Origin: Plasmodium relictum | Lineage: Eukaryota > Apicomplexa > Aconoidasida > Haemosporida > Plasmodiidae | NCBI RefSeq assembly: GCF_900005765.1 | Contig: NC_041692.1 | Span: forward strand, 992,001-1,056,000 | DNA length: 64,000 nucleotides | Reading direction: 5' to 3' | Shown: piece by piece, positions 38,901 to 46,601 of the stretch | How the letters are laid out: every line of letters starts with the position of its first letter | How positions within the stretch are numbered: position 1 is the stretch's first letter | Position numbers and translations under genes: made by a program | The notes under the pieces: model-generated | Database searches by the model: none | Told to the model about the DNA's origin: nothing | Seen by the model: only the letters and a program-made list of their open reading frames with translations

Positions 38901-41900
38901 TTTTTAATTTTTTTAATTTCTCTAAAGAAACTTTAATTGAAATATGTTCTAATTATTTTCCAGGTAATAAATATCATAAATATTTAGAATTTTTATCAAA
39001 AAATGATGAACAAAAAGATGATAATATAAAAATTAAAAACGCTTTTAATGAAAACCATTCGTATAGGGGAAATTCAGAAAATACCATTAATAACATTCTT
39101 GATTTTAATAATATCACATTTGATAATTATGATAAAATACTATTTCTTAATTTTGTAGAAATTTTCCTGTTTCCATCTAGAGATTGCAGTTATTTTGAAG
39201 TATTAACTGTATGCTATGAATTTTTAACAAATATTAAAGATGGCAACAGTAAAATTATTAGAAAACAAAAAAAAAAAAAAATGTACTTTATTTTAAAAAT
39301 TATTATCATAGAAGCAGAAAATGAAAAAAAAAATTATTTTTTTCAAACTATTTTAATATATTTATCCTTATTGCTATATAATACTCACAAAAAATCATTT
39401 ATCTATGAAATGAGAAGAATTGCACAATTTTTTTTAGATTTCGTCTTTTTTTTCATAGAGAATATAAAAAATAATTTAATTATTTTACAAATAATAGAAT
39501 CCTATGCAAATAATTTATATATCATAGATGAAAATAAGAGAAGTAATAAGTTTTGCTTTAGAAAAAAAAAATATTTCTACTTGTTAAAATTTTACTTTAG
39601 AAAATTATTATCTTTACTTTATCTATATACAGACGAATTAATACCTTATACTATTAAAAGTAGTATTGATCAGGAAATAAGTCAAAAAAATTATTATAGA
39701 AAAAATGTTAATAAAAATTTAAATATTGAAATTATATATAATTATGAGTATATAAATCAAATGGATTTAAGTAATTTTTGTTTTTATTGGGATTATTCAA
39801 TAGTATCAATGAGTCATGATAAAAGCGATTTATATATTTCAAGATGTTTTAAAAATTTTCTATTATTATTAATTAATTTATTTAAAAAAAATGAAGATAA
39901 TAATTTAGATAAAGAAATTTCTTTAAATGAAGAAGGGTGTTTAAATAAAGAAAACTGTTACTATTTCTATGAAAAAACATCTAATTTTTTTAATATTCTA
40001 AATAATAAGGAAATTTTAGAAAAATTTTTCGATGATGATAATATTTATATGCTTAAAGATAATTTAATTGATTTTTTATATGATAACAAGGATAATATAA
40101 AGGATAATGTTAATGATAAAAAAAAAGAAATATTTAAAGATTCGAATTGCTATCTTAATTTTTATAAAAATAAGGTCCATTTAAATAATAATTTATTATT
40201 TGAAAAGAAAGAAAATTATAAAAACAAAAATACAAAAGATGAAAATTTCGATTCAGAATATATACATAGAAAAAATGAAAAAATAAATGAAAACAATGTA
40301 TTACAAAATAGCTTTAATTTGGAAAAAAATAAGAAAAAAGAAATATTAAATAATATGAACAAAGACAATATATTTTTTTATTTTGATTCAAACAATATAT
40401 CTGATAATAATAACATAAAAGAAAACGTTGGAATTAATTTAGAGATGCTACATTTTTTTTCATCTCTGTATAGAAACGCTAGTAATTGTATCAATAAAAA
40501 GAAATATGAATATTTTCATGTTGATAAAATACACTTAAATATAGAAAAATTTACTTTTAAGGAAAAATGGAATTATATAAAAAAATTAGAAAGAATTTTA
40601 AAACAGTATCAACATATGATAAAAATAATGTGCGAAATATTACATGAATCAAAAAATGTAGATAGAAATAGAAGTAATTTAAAAAAGTTTATTGACTTAT
40701 GGTGGAATAATAGATACACATTAGAACAGCATTTGAAAATACTAAATTTAGATATATCTAATAATTTAGGTTTTTCTATACATAAATTAATATCTGCTCC
40801 TTTAATTACTTTAAACATTAAGAAAAACAATGACTGTAATGAGAATAATAATTATTCAAATGATATTTCAAAAAAGAATATAACAAATGAGGGGAATATC
40901 AAACATGTAAATAAAAATATATGTGGCATTATTTCACCTGCTAATAACCAAAAATATTATTTAAGAAGCAATTTTGATATTTTTGTAGTTTTTTTTTATT
41001 ATTCTAATATGTTAAATATTATTTCGTGGATAAACAAATGGAAGAATTTTTTTCTTTCAATAAAATATTGGGACGAATTGAATTTTATAAATATTCTTTT
41101 AAATTTAAGTGTTTTTTCTATTGTTATAAAAAATTGTAACATTCAAATTAATCAAGTAAAAAAAAAATATTTGAAGTTCAATCACAATATAAAGAAAGAC
41201 AATAATTATAATAATAGCATGCTAGTTAAAAAAAATTCATTAGATATAAATAAAACAGCAACATGCTATTTGCCTTTTTTTAATAAAGATATTGAAACTA
41301 TATTAACTTCAGAAAAGAAAATTGAGAAAAAAAGAGGAAGAAGATATACATATTCTGAAAATGTAAATTTACAGAAAAATGATGATGAACTGGATATTAC
41401 TAATAAGCCAAATTGTAGCATAAAAGAAAAAAATAGTGTAAATAAAAATTATAATAATCCATTAGAGGATGATGAAAATTCAACAATGTCAAATATTAAT
41501 AATCAATATAGGATTACCTCACCAAACATAAAAGAAAATATTTATTTGTGTAACACGAACAGTAATATTAAAAAAATTAGAAAAACTACCAATATAATTA
41601 ATAACTTAAATAATTCAAATATATATGATAAAGATGTTATTAATAAAAATGAAAAAAGACAAAAAAAAAAAGACAAAAAAATAAATTCAACAATTTACAA
41701 TTATTTGAGCCCACTGAAAGTAGATGATTCAGAAAGTTCTAGAGATAAATATGGGAATGTTTTTTTGAAAAACAAAAAAAAAAGGATTACAGTAGCAGGA
41801 ACATTAAATGTGAATGAAATAAAGAAAGATGGAGGGAAAAAAGAAAATAATTATTTAAAATATTTAGATTTAAAAAAAATATGTGATAAGGGTATATTAA

Positions 41901-44719
41901 AATGTTCATTTTTAAAATTAAGAATGTATTTATATAATATATTAATAGATATATTTGAAAACAACCAGGTTCATCCGAAGGAGATCTTTAATATCTTTAA
42001 TAATATTACTCACTCATTTATTACTGATATTATAAAATGTAATATATTAGTAGATGAATCAGATAAAGAAAAATATATATATGTTAGGAGTATAGAAAGT
42101 AAAAGAACTAGAAAAAATCCAATTATTATATACATACACAATAATTTAAACAGGCTTCCTTTTGAAAATTTGGAGCCTTTAAAAGATTCTTACATAGTTA
42201 GAGGTGTACATAAAAGTGTAACATCTTATTTATATGAAAGATTGTTAAGAAAAATAAAAAAAGAAGAAATACAAAGCAATGAAGATATATTTTCAAATAG
42301 CAGTGAAGGTGAGCTTACAGAAAAAAAATACAAAGATGATGGAAGTGAGGAATTTGATATGAATGAATATATAAAACAAGAATATTGTAAAAAATGGAAA
42401 TTACCTATGTGTAAGGATAATAAGGAAACAACACTTATTTATAGTTATGATTTATGTGAATCCTTAGAATCCAAAGAAAAAAAAAGAGATATGGAAATTA
42501 TAGTTAATAGAAATGAAAATAATACCAATGAAATTGATAATTTACAATATTTAAAAAAGAAAAATATTAGTGTTTCAAAAAATAAAGCAGATATGTTTTA
42601 TGAATTATTAAATTATCAAGAAAAAAATATTTCTAAAAAGGATAGCTCCATTAATCATGATAATAATATTCAAATAACAGTAGTTGACCATAAAAATAAT
42701 TTTGATAAATTAAAAACAGATAACAAAAATTATGATCATTGCCATTCAATTTACTCTATAGAGTGTAATAATAATGAAGAAAAACGAAAGACAAAGAGTA
42801 ATAAGAGTAATAAATTGAATATACATGATATATATAATAACTCGATATATTCAAGTAGCTCTGATTTAGAAAATAAAAAAGAGTTACAAAGTAAAGATAT
42901 ATATAATCTGATTATTACTAAGGATGAAAAAAAAGATATTAAAAATGAAAAAGAAATTTGTGAAAAAGAGAAAAATAGTAAAAAATCAAGGAAAAGTGTT
43001 TGTATTGAATATTCTTTTATTAATCCTTTTAATAACAAGAATAAAAAAAAGTCAATGAATTTGCCATTCAACGAAAAAGAATTTAATAATAAAGATAAAA
43101 TAATCAAAGAAAATGAAAATACTGTTCATAATAATTTAAAAAAGGTTGAAATAGATAAATTGAAAACATGTAAATTGAGAAAAAGATCTAGTGTAAAAAG
43201 TTCTTATCCATCTTCTTCATCCTCTTCATCTTTATCTTCTGTGGAATTTATTCAAAAAGAAGATGAGCTTCGTAAAATATTTATGAATGCTAGAAAATCA
43301 ATGAATATTCATAATATAATGGGTATATATAAAAAGGATTCATCTGATTTTTGTAATTTCGAAAAGAAAAGAAAAAAAAGTGTGAGTGAATCAGAAGCAT
43401 ACTTTGATAAAGAGAAAAAATTAAGTTCTTTAGTAGAGTCTTGTAGAAAAGAAAAAAGAAGAAGTTATTCAACAGATGTAGAGCACCTTTCAAAATCATC
43501 AAAAAAAAAATATATAAAATACATTCCTTATTATATTAATAGTAGTAGATTGATTGATCCTAAAAAAAGTAAAATATTTTTTGTAATAAATCCTAATGGA
43601 GATTTAAAAAGAACGGAGGATGCAACATATCCATTCATATATTTTAAAAATAAAGAAAAATATAAGTACAAAAATTGGAATGGATTTTTTGGTAAGGTTC
43701 CTTGTGAAAATATTTTATTAAAACATTTATGCAACGATGACTTATATTTATATTGTGGCCATCAAGGTGGGGAGCAATATATAAAAAAGGAAAATGTTCA
43801 AAACGCTATTTTAAGCTATGATGAAAATTTAAAAAAGGATAAAAAGGAAGAAAGAAGTTCAAAGTTAAAAAAAAACAGTGAAATTGATGTTTCAAAAGGT
43901 AAAGAAGAAAATAATTGTGATCTTTTATCAGAATGTAACAAAAAGAAAAGAAGAAATTCTTGTAAATTTGATACAAAGAAAACTATTATTGAAAAACGAT
44001 CTAAAAGAAAAAGTTTAGGAAATTTGAATGATATAAATAATGTCAATAACTTATACTCAAAAAATGAAACAGATGATTTCAATTTAATTCTTAATAAAAA
44101 TGATGGAATAAATTGTTGTGTGTTTTTAATTGGTTGTAGTTCAGGTTTAGTTTCATCACATGGTTTCGATTTAGATGTTTGGGGAACTCCATATGACTAT
44201 ATTGTTGGTGGATGTATTTTTATTTTTGGTAATTTATGGAATGTAACCGACGGGGAAGTAGACGGATTTACACAGAATTTTTTTTGGAAATGGACTCAGC
44301 CAAATTCTTCTTCTTTATTTCATTCAAACTATAATTATGTAAATAATTATGTGCAAATGGACATGTTAAGAATTAATTTTAGTTTATTTATAAACTTATT
44401 AAAGAAAAATTATCAAAGAGAAAAGGAGTTACATAATCAAAATATAGAAAAAAATAATTTAATAATTGATATTAGTGATAACTTTGTTACTCTAGATATA
44501 GATACTTATAAATATTTTAAGAAGAATAATTTTTTTTATGAATATTTTCAAAATTGCTATAATTGTAAAATAATCTTAAATCAAAATATTTTTAATATAA
44601 ATCAAAATCAAAAATATCTTTGGTTAAGTATGACTGAAGCATTGGTTGAAGCTAGGCAATTTTGTCGCCTACCCCATACAACAGGTTCTGCTGTTGTCAT
44701 TTACGGCTTACCTTTATAA
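29990..44719 (+). CDS. Separase (peptidase family C50), giant single exon
   Basis: This 4909-residue Cys protease should cleave cohesin at the metaphase-anaphase transition. The entire 14.7 kb frame is open with no intron. The C-terminal protease domain is clear: FFVINPNGDLKRTED, then YLYCGHQGGEQYI with catalytic His near residue 4591, FLIGCSSGLVSSHGFDLDVWG with catalytic Cys near 4716, and CIFIFGNLWNVTDGEVDGFT. All are standard separase signatures, so activity is expected. The first 4000 residues are mostly helical, probably a superhelical solenoid, broken by Asn/Lys/Asp-rich insertions, including an Asp/Glu run near residues 783-810. A Ser run (SSYPSSSSSSSLSS) lies near 4404. Residues about 4330-4680, just before and within the protease domain, hold many basic-basic-x-Ser sites. 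The protein is much longer than human separase (about 2100 residues), largely through insertions. No securin gene is recognised nearby. Confidence 0.96.
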   Translation: MISRELNIYEKLDKILSDVLRKIDEEFKNLGEKQNEHIYRKFYELFNKESYIEKLNHNDLIKTYKDKNIHKYLFYMFESLLNKIILTKNLNYVDFLFLILRYITYMWVFLSKDDKLVLIFYYYFKFVDLLFNIKFIKCSFLINIYNILIYFYIKGNKKIVFTVKNLNEKEVSSYIKDVILELNKIIINENSNFIKSFEKESFIDFQNDISEKFHKINSTNIEDVGSMNYYNLYNYIWMCYYEDNNIFEEKKGDNEEPNKKKKSGNEKNFSLILKYVNNRNIENILGLNFFSIKSSYNMFINFVKNLFKITFYDFNIFFFFLNLLNLEFFFIYFHIFEILFYIRTIENKKEEIKKTKIISFDTNINNSVSPKLTKKMDNLQNKEDNFNECIFLNNKNNKKILWSIMFDELRKNFIADTKNVNYTLKVLKFTFNFFLFDEHFFLKNNLSENFVIKKEYNFSFISPIYLKELLKFNLSYLCNLMNSRNLNDEIVFKATSYVFYLLSKLICNVNNNIKKFILLNNDNNLSFISLISYIHKYFKKLYIDKNTDEVLQNGKEDNNINSTYKLKYSFTTLEKLYKKIQECLYVVLTIDDFVENYIKKFINSDNNCANNYDLYTCVIIKINKINMFYSNLDIIKILSDKDKSIFRKYIYTINKNHENFISLFSFLLNIDFKENENELILKKYILDLKKKNYKSKKLIKLMKPYHSPLKYIILKNEIHESNIKKNSLKRNEKEAKLYQSNYGYFIENNESEKLNDKKKIDKYQLDNNIEKENGIYEEANDSSCEDSDTDEDDDGDDDESDDKYTDDDERSDKFNCENKEYIKLKEGKINTMKKKKKDMPIFENSFFYINKNFKKINIDLKIFCHNIILSAKRCILISESLLDYFKKNKEYEVNFNIFVCKSIFVNFLKVSLLNISLFSYICSKLKFDDVLKLIYDSNLVILAYNIFDKYVSFVLDQNIEKLNQYRNNFHFSTKKLNKKEKFSNKSDEKSFIYYHLYLDDIYEILSDKEHKSNFFLSDNNEFIETLYLNTFLITINIISVWEIYLEIPLEVLNKMKYTFFELFYNTTIKIVKFIKKDKSFFFLLNILKFIYTKFISLPFNPINIHTTIKLHDFYEFLINENYTDLKKEDKFSNDNIYLNSVSPLKLLSNKIDEMPDKDKDINNFNHTNVLSINKKKRVSIGGLIPVFLNNENVKKRKTNIDYISYNSIDKENSSNFTWKKNICNDDLLKNVNENNNIKYNFYENVNETPKQNYNMINLPSKDNVDKDNKNKDINKFRNTYLSNYYIPHIDLLFIILDLEVFYYFEKKNYKKIIVIVENILNKIINKCDYNTKEYLRSSISYIYNYYQQIYITNNKINIQSCTVIRHIFNLYVKSKVFHLSKKIKKYIFNCKKNYTNNDLLKSNYNKIYNNFLNDDKWKYFFYFNKVVSINHGKERKEQKKKIIIDNLLVIHINTLLFLIFYEYLSKYITKNFIFFFRFFFFLFNKLCIDILRLVNESNHLEFFNIFDYINNSNDEKGEVIEKLKKQLCRSNNLMDINNNKLIHSKKNIKKSINKQIIIIDIEELLVTYIQINFIFCRSCCFLTFFKNVCSQKYEIILKENITNNYFEKFKNNRYFFDFFDFKKEEKKSNEKIDDENVGNERLENIYDIKDKKINTSYDENSDEKYESDTSSINVSQSSFTLIEYTDYSNNLDYIFLEFILEKIEEMDVDHYYKNVLKNCYYVIKIEMFYNFIYNNVETLKRFLYLNNVYYLYKLYYHIFVWNNKICKKKDITSKTKIYNNLYTNSSIYNNIFDVFPLNDILREKLNINYIKLKCYDTCSFDINPGNIDSQNLATQYNNENVINNIKNNIFQDNYIENDFFLCNIYNFNLKLFHPLNIENNLNKEKQNIYNSLLIINKNYLINLKMKYNKINKYINNYMLSIYYIVLFFYFNEYIEKNKLSFYYIIYIFQKKFDTFNSNICNISFLNEKMKSSEKKNYNSFKIYKQNHLKRNIFLIFEILNNIYDIYYNNVFENPNLCNEIVIKIDVKLIGYLSEIYKIAFLYKNFHHCIHILILCVMFTSKFWSIFIFNEKHEYKKFCGSSYKNNKEKEYKKTEKKKDEKKDTFSYKVSTNDINSKEKKKYIFNNVIKEKQDKYKQRKHRRTYILDIIYNKITSNVNENNIKEIYNDLHNYMQTLIICVSIFYLAFLCMEKVYKNKFNILFLNSANNIYYYYLDFFEYIKKFCEKYCADKLYLSNFFFDNYHLNLINLKFQAHVKAKIYKLKLEKSKKTNRNNVNKKIFYKSTNDNMCNKNNIIIETKCILRKNNNSDIDYDNFIYSDNYYEQIHSNFSYLFYYNERVIKDCINNLKKIEKKYENDHKNFFKNNICLYFNIIKYLYKKKTKYLSLLLFANTYIIPIITFMKFTMIKYFSYFNISSDFFSLKFEHPLYEFDIDMITKIKKTDDEKENLKISNKVILMNLENLFCNMFLNKDIFYYIKFINLYYKKISKILYKVNNFLLSYYYLKKNVLFICNLIYFPEIIHNYFLLTNIILTCGKERIELLTQEEIFFENLNDDLDIYEKKKFDNNEETPNKQKIKDIDDFKIYEDDDFLNINYIETPLNTYLTKRNIYEYKNLLNRFFDYLNLIIGNIDNMDMLTTKYKKEILHIYCLIILKKKQSHHFYSSIKKIQLKKESATYENDTKIYENNKNKTTTDLINKINLNKDLNLMGQINLKDEINLKDNNTNVTNEHEIFDTENINYNELNKDKNEKWNDQINYFGIEFLTCFNNCNKKKKTFFNFLFENLFLINNVDTDIFNISLNNEEKTTNIIKFFVLKDINNIKVINYKNDCYINNFIESNENLNEDGESKMKQYEDTSINIEENEFLDYNNLNLCLSSFKLNDILVLNYLYLNYNFKDNLIYVRNYVNNRLFTYNCRRMNTYFIKILLYYINLMFLNIKNIFCDDCIYTIKKQQFLNSSANDCSRNIFFLLFLKVFNFFNFSKETLIEICSNYFPGNKYHKYLEFLSKNDEQKDDNIKIKNAFNENHSYRGNSENTINNILDFNNITFDNYDKILFLNFVEIFLFPSRDCSYFEVLTVCYEFLTNIKDGNSKIIRKQKKKKMYFILKIIIIEAENEKKNYFFQTILIYLSLLLYNTHKKSFIYEMRRIAQFFLDFVFFFIENIKNNLIILQIIESYANNLYIIDENKRSNKFCFRKKKYFYLLKFYFRKLLSLLYLYTDELIPYTIKSSIDQEISQKNYYRKNVNKNLNIEIIYNYEYINQMDLSNFCFYWDYSIVSMSHDKSDLYISRCFKNFLLLLINLFKKNEDNNLDKEISLNEEGCLNKENCYYFYEKTSNFFNILNNKEILEKFFDDDNIYMLKDNLIDFLYDNKDNIKDNVNDKKKEIFKDSNCYLNFYKNKVHLNNNLLFEKKENYKNKNTKDENFDSEYIHRKNEKINENNVLQNSFNLEKNKKKEILNNMNKDNIFFYFDSNNISDNNNIKENVGINLEMLHFFSSLYRNASNCINKKKYEYFHVDKIHLNIEKFTFKEKWNYIKKLERILKQYQHMIKIMCEILHESKNVDRNRSNLKKFIDLWWNNRYTLEQHLKILNLDISNNLGFSIHKLISAPLITLNIKKNNDCNENNNYSNDISKKNITNEGNIKHVNKNICGIISPANNQKYYLRSNFDIFVVFFYYSNMLNIISWINKWKNFFLSIKYWDELNFINILLNLSVFSIVIKNCNIQINQVKKKYLKFNHNIKKDNNYNNSMLVKKNSLDINKTATCYLPFFNKDIETILTSEKKIEKKRGRRYTYSENVNLQKNDDELDITNKPNCSIKEKNSVNKNYNNPLEDDENSTMSNINNQYRITSPNIKENIYLCNTNSNIKKIRKTTNIINNLNNSNIYDKDVINKNEKRQKKKDKKINSTIYNYLSPLKVDDSESSRDKYGNVFLKNKKKRITVAGTLNVNEIKKDGGKKENNYLKYLDLKKICDKGILKCSFLKLRMYLYNILIDIFENNQVHPKEIFNIFNNITHSFITDIIKCNILVDESDKEKYIYVRSIESKRTRKNPIIIYIHNNLNRLPFENLEPLKDSYIVRGVHKSVTSYLYERLLRKIKKEEIQSNEDIFSNSSEGELTEKKYKDDGSEEFDMNEYIKQEYCKKWKLPMCKDNKETTLIYSYDLCESLESKEKKRDMEIIVNRNENNTNEIDNLQYLKKKNISVSKNKADMFYELLNYQEKNISKKDSSINHDNNIQITVVDHKNNFDKLKTDNKNYDHCHSIYSIECNNNEEKRKTKSNKSNKLNIHDIYNNSIYSSSSDLENKKELQSKDIYNLIITKDEKKDIKNEKEICEKEKNSKKSRKSVCIEYSFINPFNNKNKKKSMNLPFNEKEFNNKDKIIKENENTVHNNLKKVEIDKLKTCKLRKRSSVKSSYPSSSSSSSLSSVEFIQKEDELRKIFMNARKSMNIHNIMGIYKKDSSDFCNFEKKRKKSVSESEAYFDKEKKLSSLVESCRKEKRRSYSTDVEHLSKSSKKKYIKYIPYYINSSRLIDPKKSKIFFVINPNGDLKRTEDATYPFIYFKNKEKYKYKNWNGFFGKVPCENILLKHLCNDDLYLYCGHQGGEQYIKKENVQNAILSYDENLKKDKKEERSSKLKKNSEIDVSKGKEENNCDLLSECNKKKRRNSCKFDTKKTIIEKRSKRKSLGNLNDINNVNNLYSKNETDDFNLILNKNDGINCCVFLIGCSSGLVSSHGFDLDVWGTPYDYIVGGCIFIFGNLWNVTDGEVDGFTQNFFWKWTQPNSSSLFHSNYNYVNNYVQMDMLRINFSLFINLLKKNYQREKELHNQNIEKNNLIIDISDNFVTLDIDTYKYFKKNNFFYEYFQNCYNCKIILNQNIFNINQNQKYLWLSMTEALVEARQFCRLPHTTGSAVVIYGLPL

Positions 44720-45673
44720 ATATTGAAGAAACAAAAAAAAATAAAATATAATATAATTTTTAAGTTAACATATATATCTATTCTTATTTTTTTTTTTTTT
44801 TTTTTGTAAATTTTGATATATTTGTACAATTTTTTTTATTAAAATTGAAAAAATGTCAATTTTATATAATTTTTTATCCTTTAAAATTTTCAATATTTTG
44901 TATATATATATATATTTAAATTAAAAAAAAATTTATTTTTTTTTTTAAAATAATCTTATTAAATATATTTTTTCTTTTTTACTTTTAATAACGTCTTTAA
45001 AGTTTACTTTTTAGAATAATATATTGGTAACGTAAAAGTTTAATATTTTACAATTTTTTTTTCTTATAAACTTTTTTTTAAAGAATAAAATCAAACAATT
45101 GATATAGATAAATTATTCTATTTAAAATATAATTAAAACATATTCTTATTTTAAAAATAAAAAAGTCGAGCTATTCTAAAAAGGTTTTAGAAAAAAGCTA
45201 CCATTTATTACCCAAAAATATGAAAAAGAGAGAAAAATAGATAAGGTTAAATAAAAATAAAGAAATTCCTATAGAAACTGAAAAAGGAATAAAGTTTTAA
45301 ATATATATAACTTATATATTAATTATTTTAATTATATATTTCAAATGCTTTAATAAAAAAATATATTTCTAAAGTACAATTATAAGATTTTTTTTTTTTT
45401 AATAATAACCTTTTAAATTTTATATCATAATTTTTGATTTAAACAAAAAAAAAAAAAAAAAAAAATAGTGCATGCGAAGACAAAAAAAAAAAAAATTTGA
45501 AATATTTTAATAATATAAAATAAAAATATTATATAAATGTATATATAAATAACTAAAAGAATTTATTTAAAAGATGATATTCTAGAGTATTTAAAAAGAA
45601 AGAAAAAATTGAAGTGAAACTTTTAAATTTTAATTCTCTTGTACATTACTTTTTTTTTTTTTTTATTTGTAAG
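44720..45673. other. Intergenic interval between separase and EAF6
   Basis: Gene-free A/T-rich spacer with homopolymer tracts at 44789-44806, 44937-44947 and 45444-45466. It holds the separase 3' UTR and the promoter of the small downstream gene. Confidence 0.6.
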
Positions 45674-45970
45674 ATGAAGCATAAAGTCAAACGTGATATT
45701 ATAAAATGTAAAAAAAAATTAGAAAATTCTATAAAGGCGTTAGAAGAAAAAATTTTAAGACTTGAATTAGAATATCATCAAAATTGCAATGTTAATGGAG
45801 GAAATTTAATGAAAGGTTGGGAAAGCTATTTAAGAAAAACATCTGTAGAACCATTAAGTTTTAGAACATTCAGAGATGATTATAGCGATTTGTATATAGA
45901 AAGAATGCTATCCTTAACATCTTGCACATCACCAGCTGCCTCATTATTTCCAAATGATAATTCAAAATGA
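45674..45970 (+). CDS. EAF6/MEAF6-type histone acetyltransferase subunit
   Basis: This 98-residue, single-exon protein resembles EAF6 (MEAF6), a small coiled-coil subunit of NuA4/TIP60 and other MYST acetyltransferase complexes in the nucleus. The order of features matches: an N-terminal coiled coil (KKKLENSIKALEEKILRLEL), then EYHQNCNVNGGNLMKGWESYL, which parallels human [20 protein letters not shown], then RDDYSDLYIERMLSLTSCTS, parallel to the human FKEAERLFSKSSVTS. The motif GN-[LI]-[MI]-[KR]-GW-x-x-YL is the diagnostic part. Length is close to the family norm. The start is the ATG at 45674; the frame is open upstream but with no earlier ATG. It lies between separase and an oppositely oriented gene. 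RuvB-like 1, also a NuA4 component in yeast and animals, lies 17 kb away. I consider the family call strong, although very short proteins can mislead. Confidence 0.8.
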   Translation: MKHKVKRDIIKCKKKLENSIKALEEKILRLELEYHQNCNVNGGNLMKGWESYLRKTSVEPLSFRTFRDDYSDLYIERMLSLTSCTSPAASLFPNDNSK

Positions 45971-46601
45971 ACATAAAAAAATTATAAAAAAAGTGAAATT
46001 GCGCTTAGAATTGAACATAATTAATTTATAAAAGTGTATATGAACAGAGAAAATAATACTAAAAATAAATTGAAGTTTTATAAATTTGATAATAATTTAA
46101 TTATATCATAAAATGGAGTTGTTATGGTTTTTTTAAATGGCCAATGAACTCATGTATTATATAATATTTTATCATTTTTAATAGTATATAAATTTTGTGT
46201 TAACAAATTTGGCAATGAAGAAAAGAGAATATAACTTTGTAAAATTATCACATAAATGAAGAAGATAGTATTTCTTAAATTATATTATAAAGTGGATAAA
46301 TGCTTCCCAAGAAAATAATCTAAATATTTTAAAAATTAGAAAAAAAAATGAATATTTTAATATATTAAAAAATGTTTAAAATTAAAAACGAAACAAATTA
46401 AAAAAAAAAAAAGTTTTTTTTCATCTAAAAGACATAAAATTAATAATAGAAAAAAAATAAAAAAGAATTCAAATAATATATTTTTCATACTCATAAAAAG
46501 TTTTATATTTATAATGTATGTTTATCATAAATATTGATGTTATTGTTATTTCCATTGCTATTTTTTTTTAAATATAAATTTAATTTTTTTAATAAAATAA
46601 A
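45971..46601. other. Convergent intergenic interval
   Basis: No gene is seen in this 630-base spacer between two convergent 3' ends. It contains A tracts near 46400 and 46450. Confidence 0.6.

Noticed and set aside
42751-43107. Minus-strand open frame of 118 codons inside separase
   Set aside because: It is antisense to an unambiguous coding exon, consists of Leu/Phe/Ser mirrors of Lys/Glu-rich codons, and matches no family.
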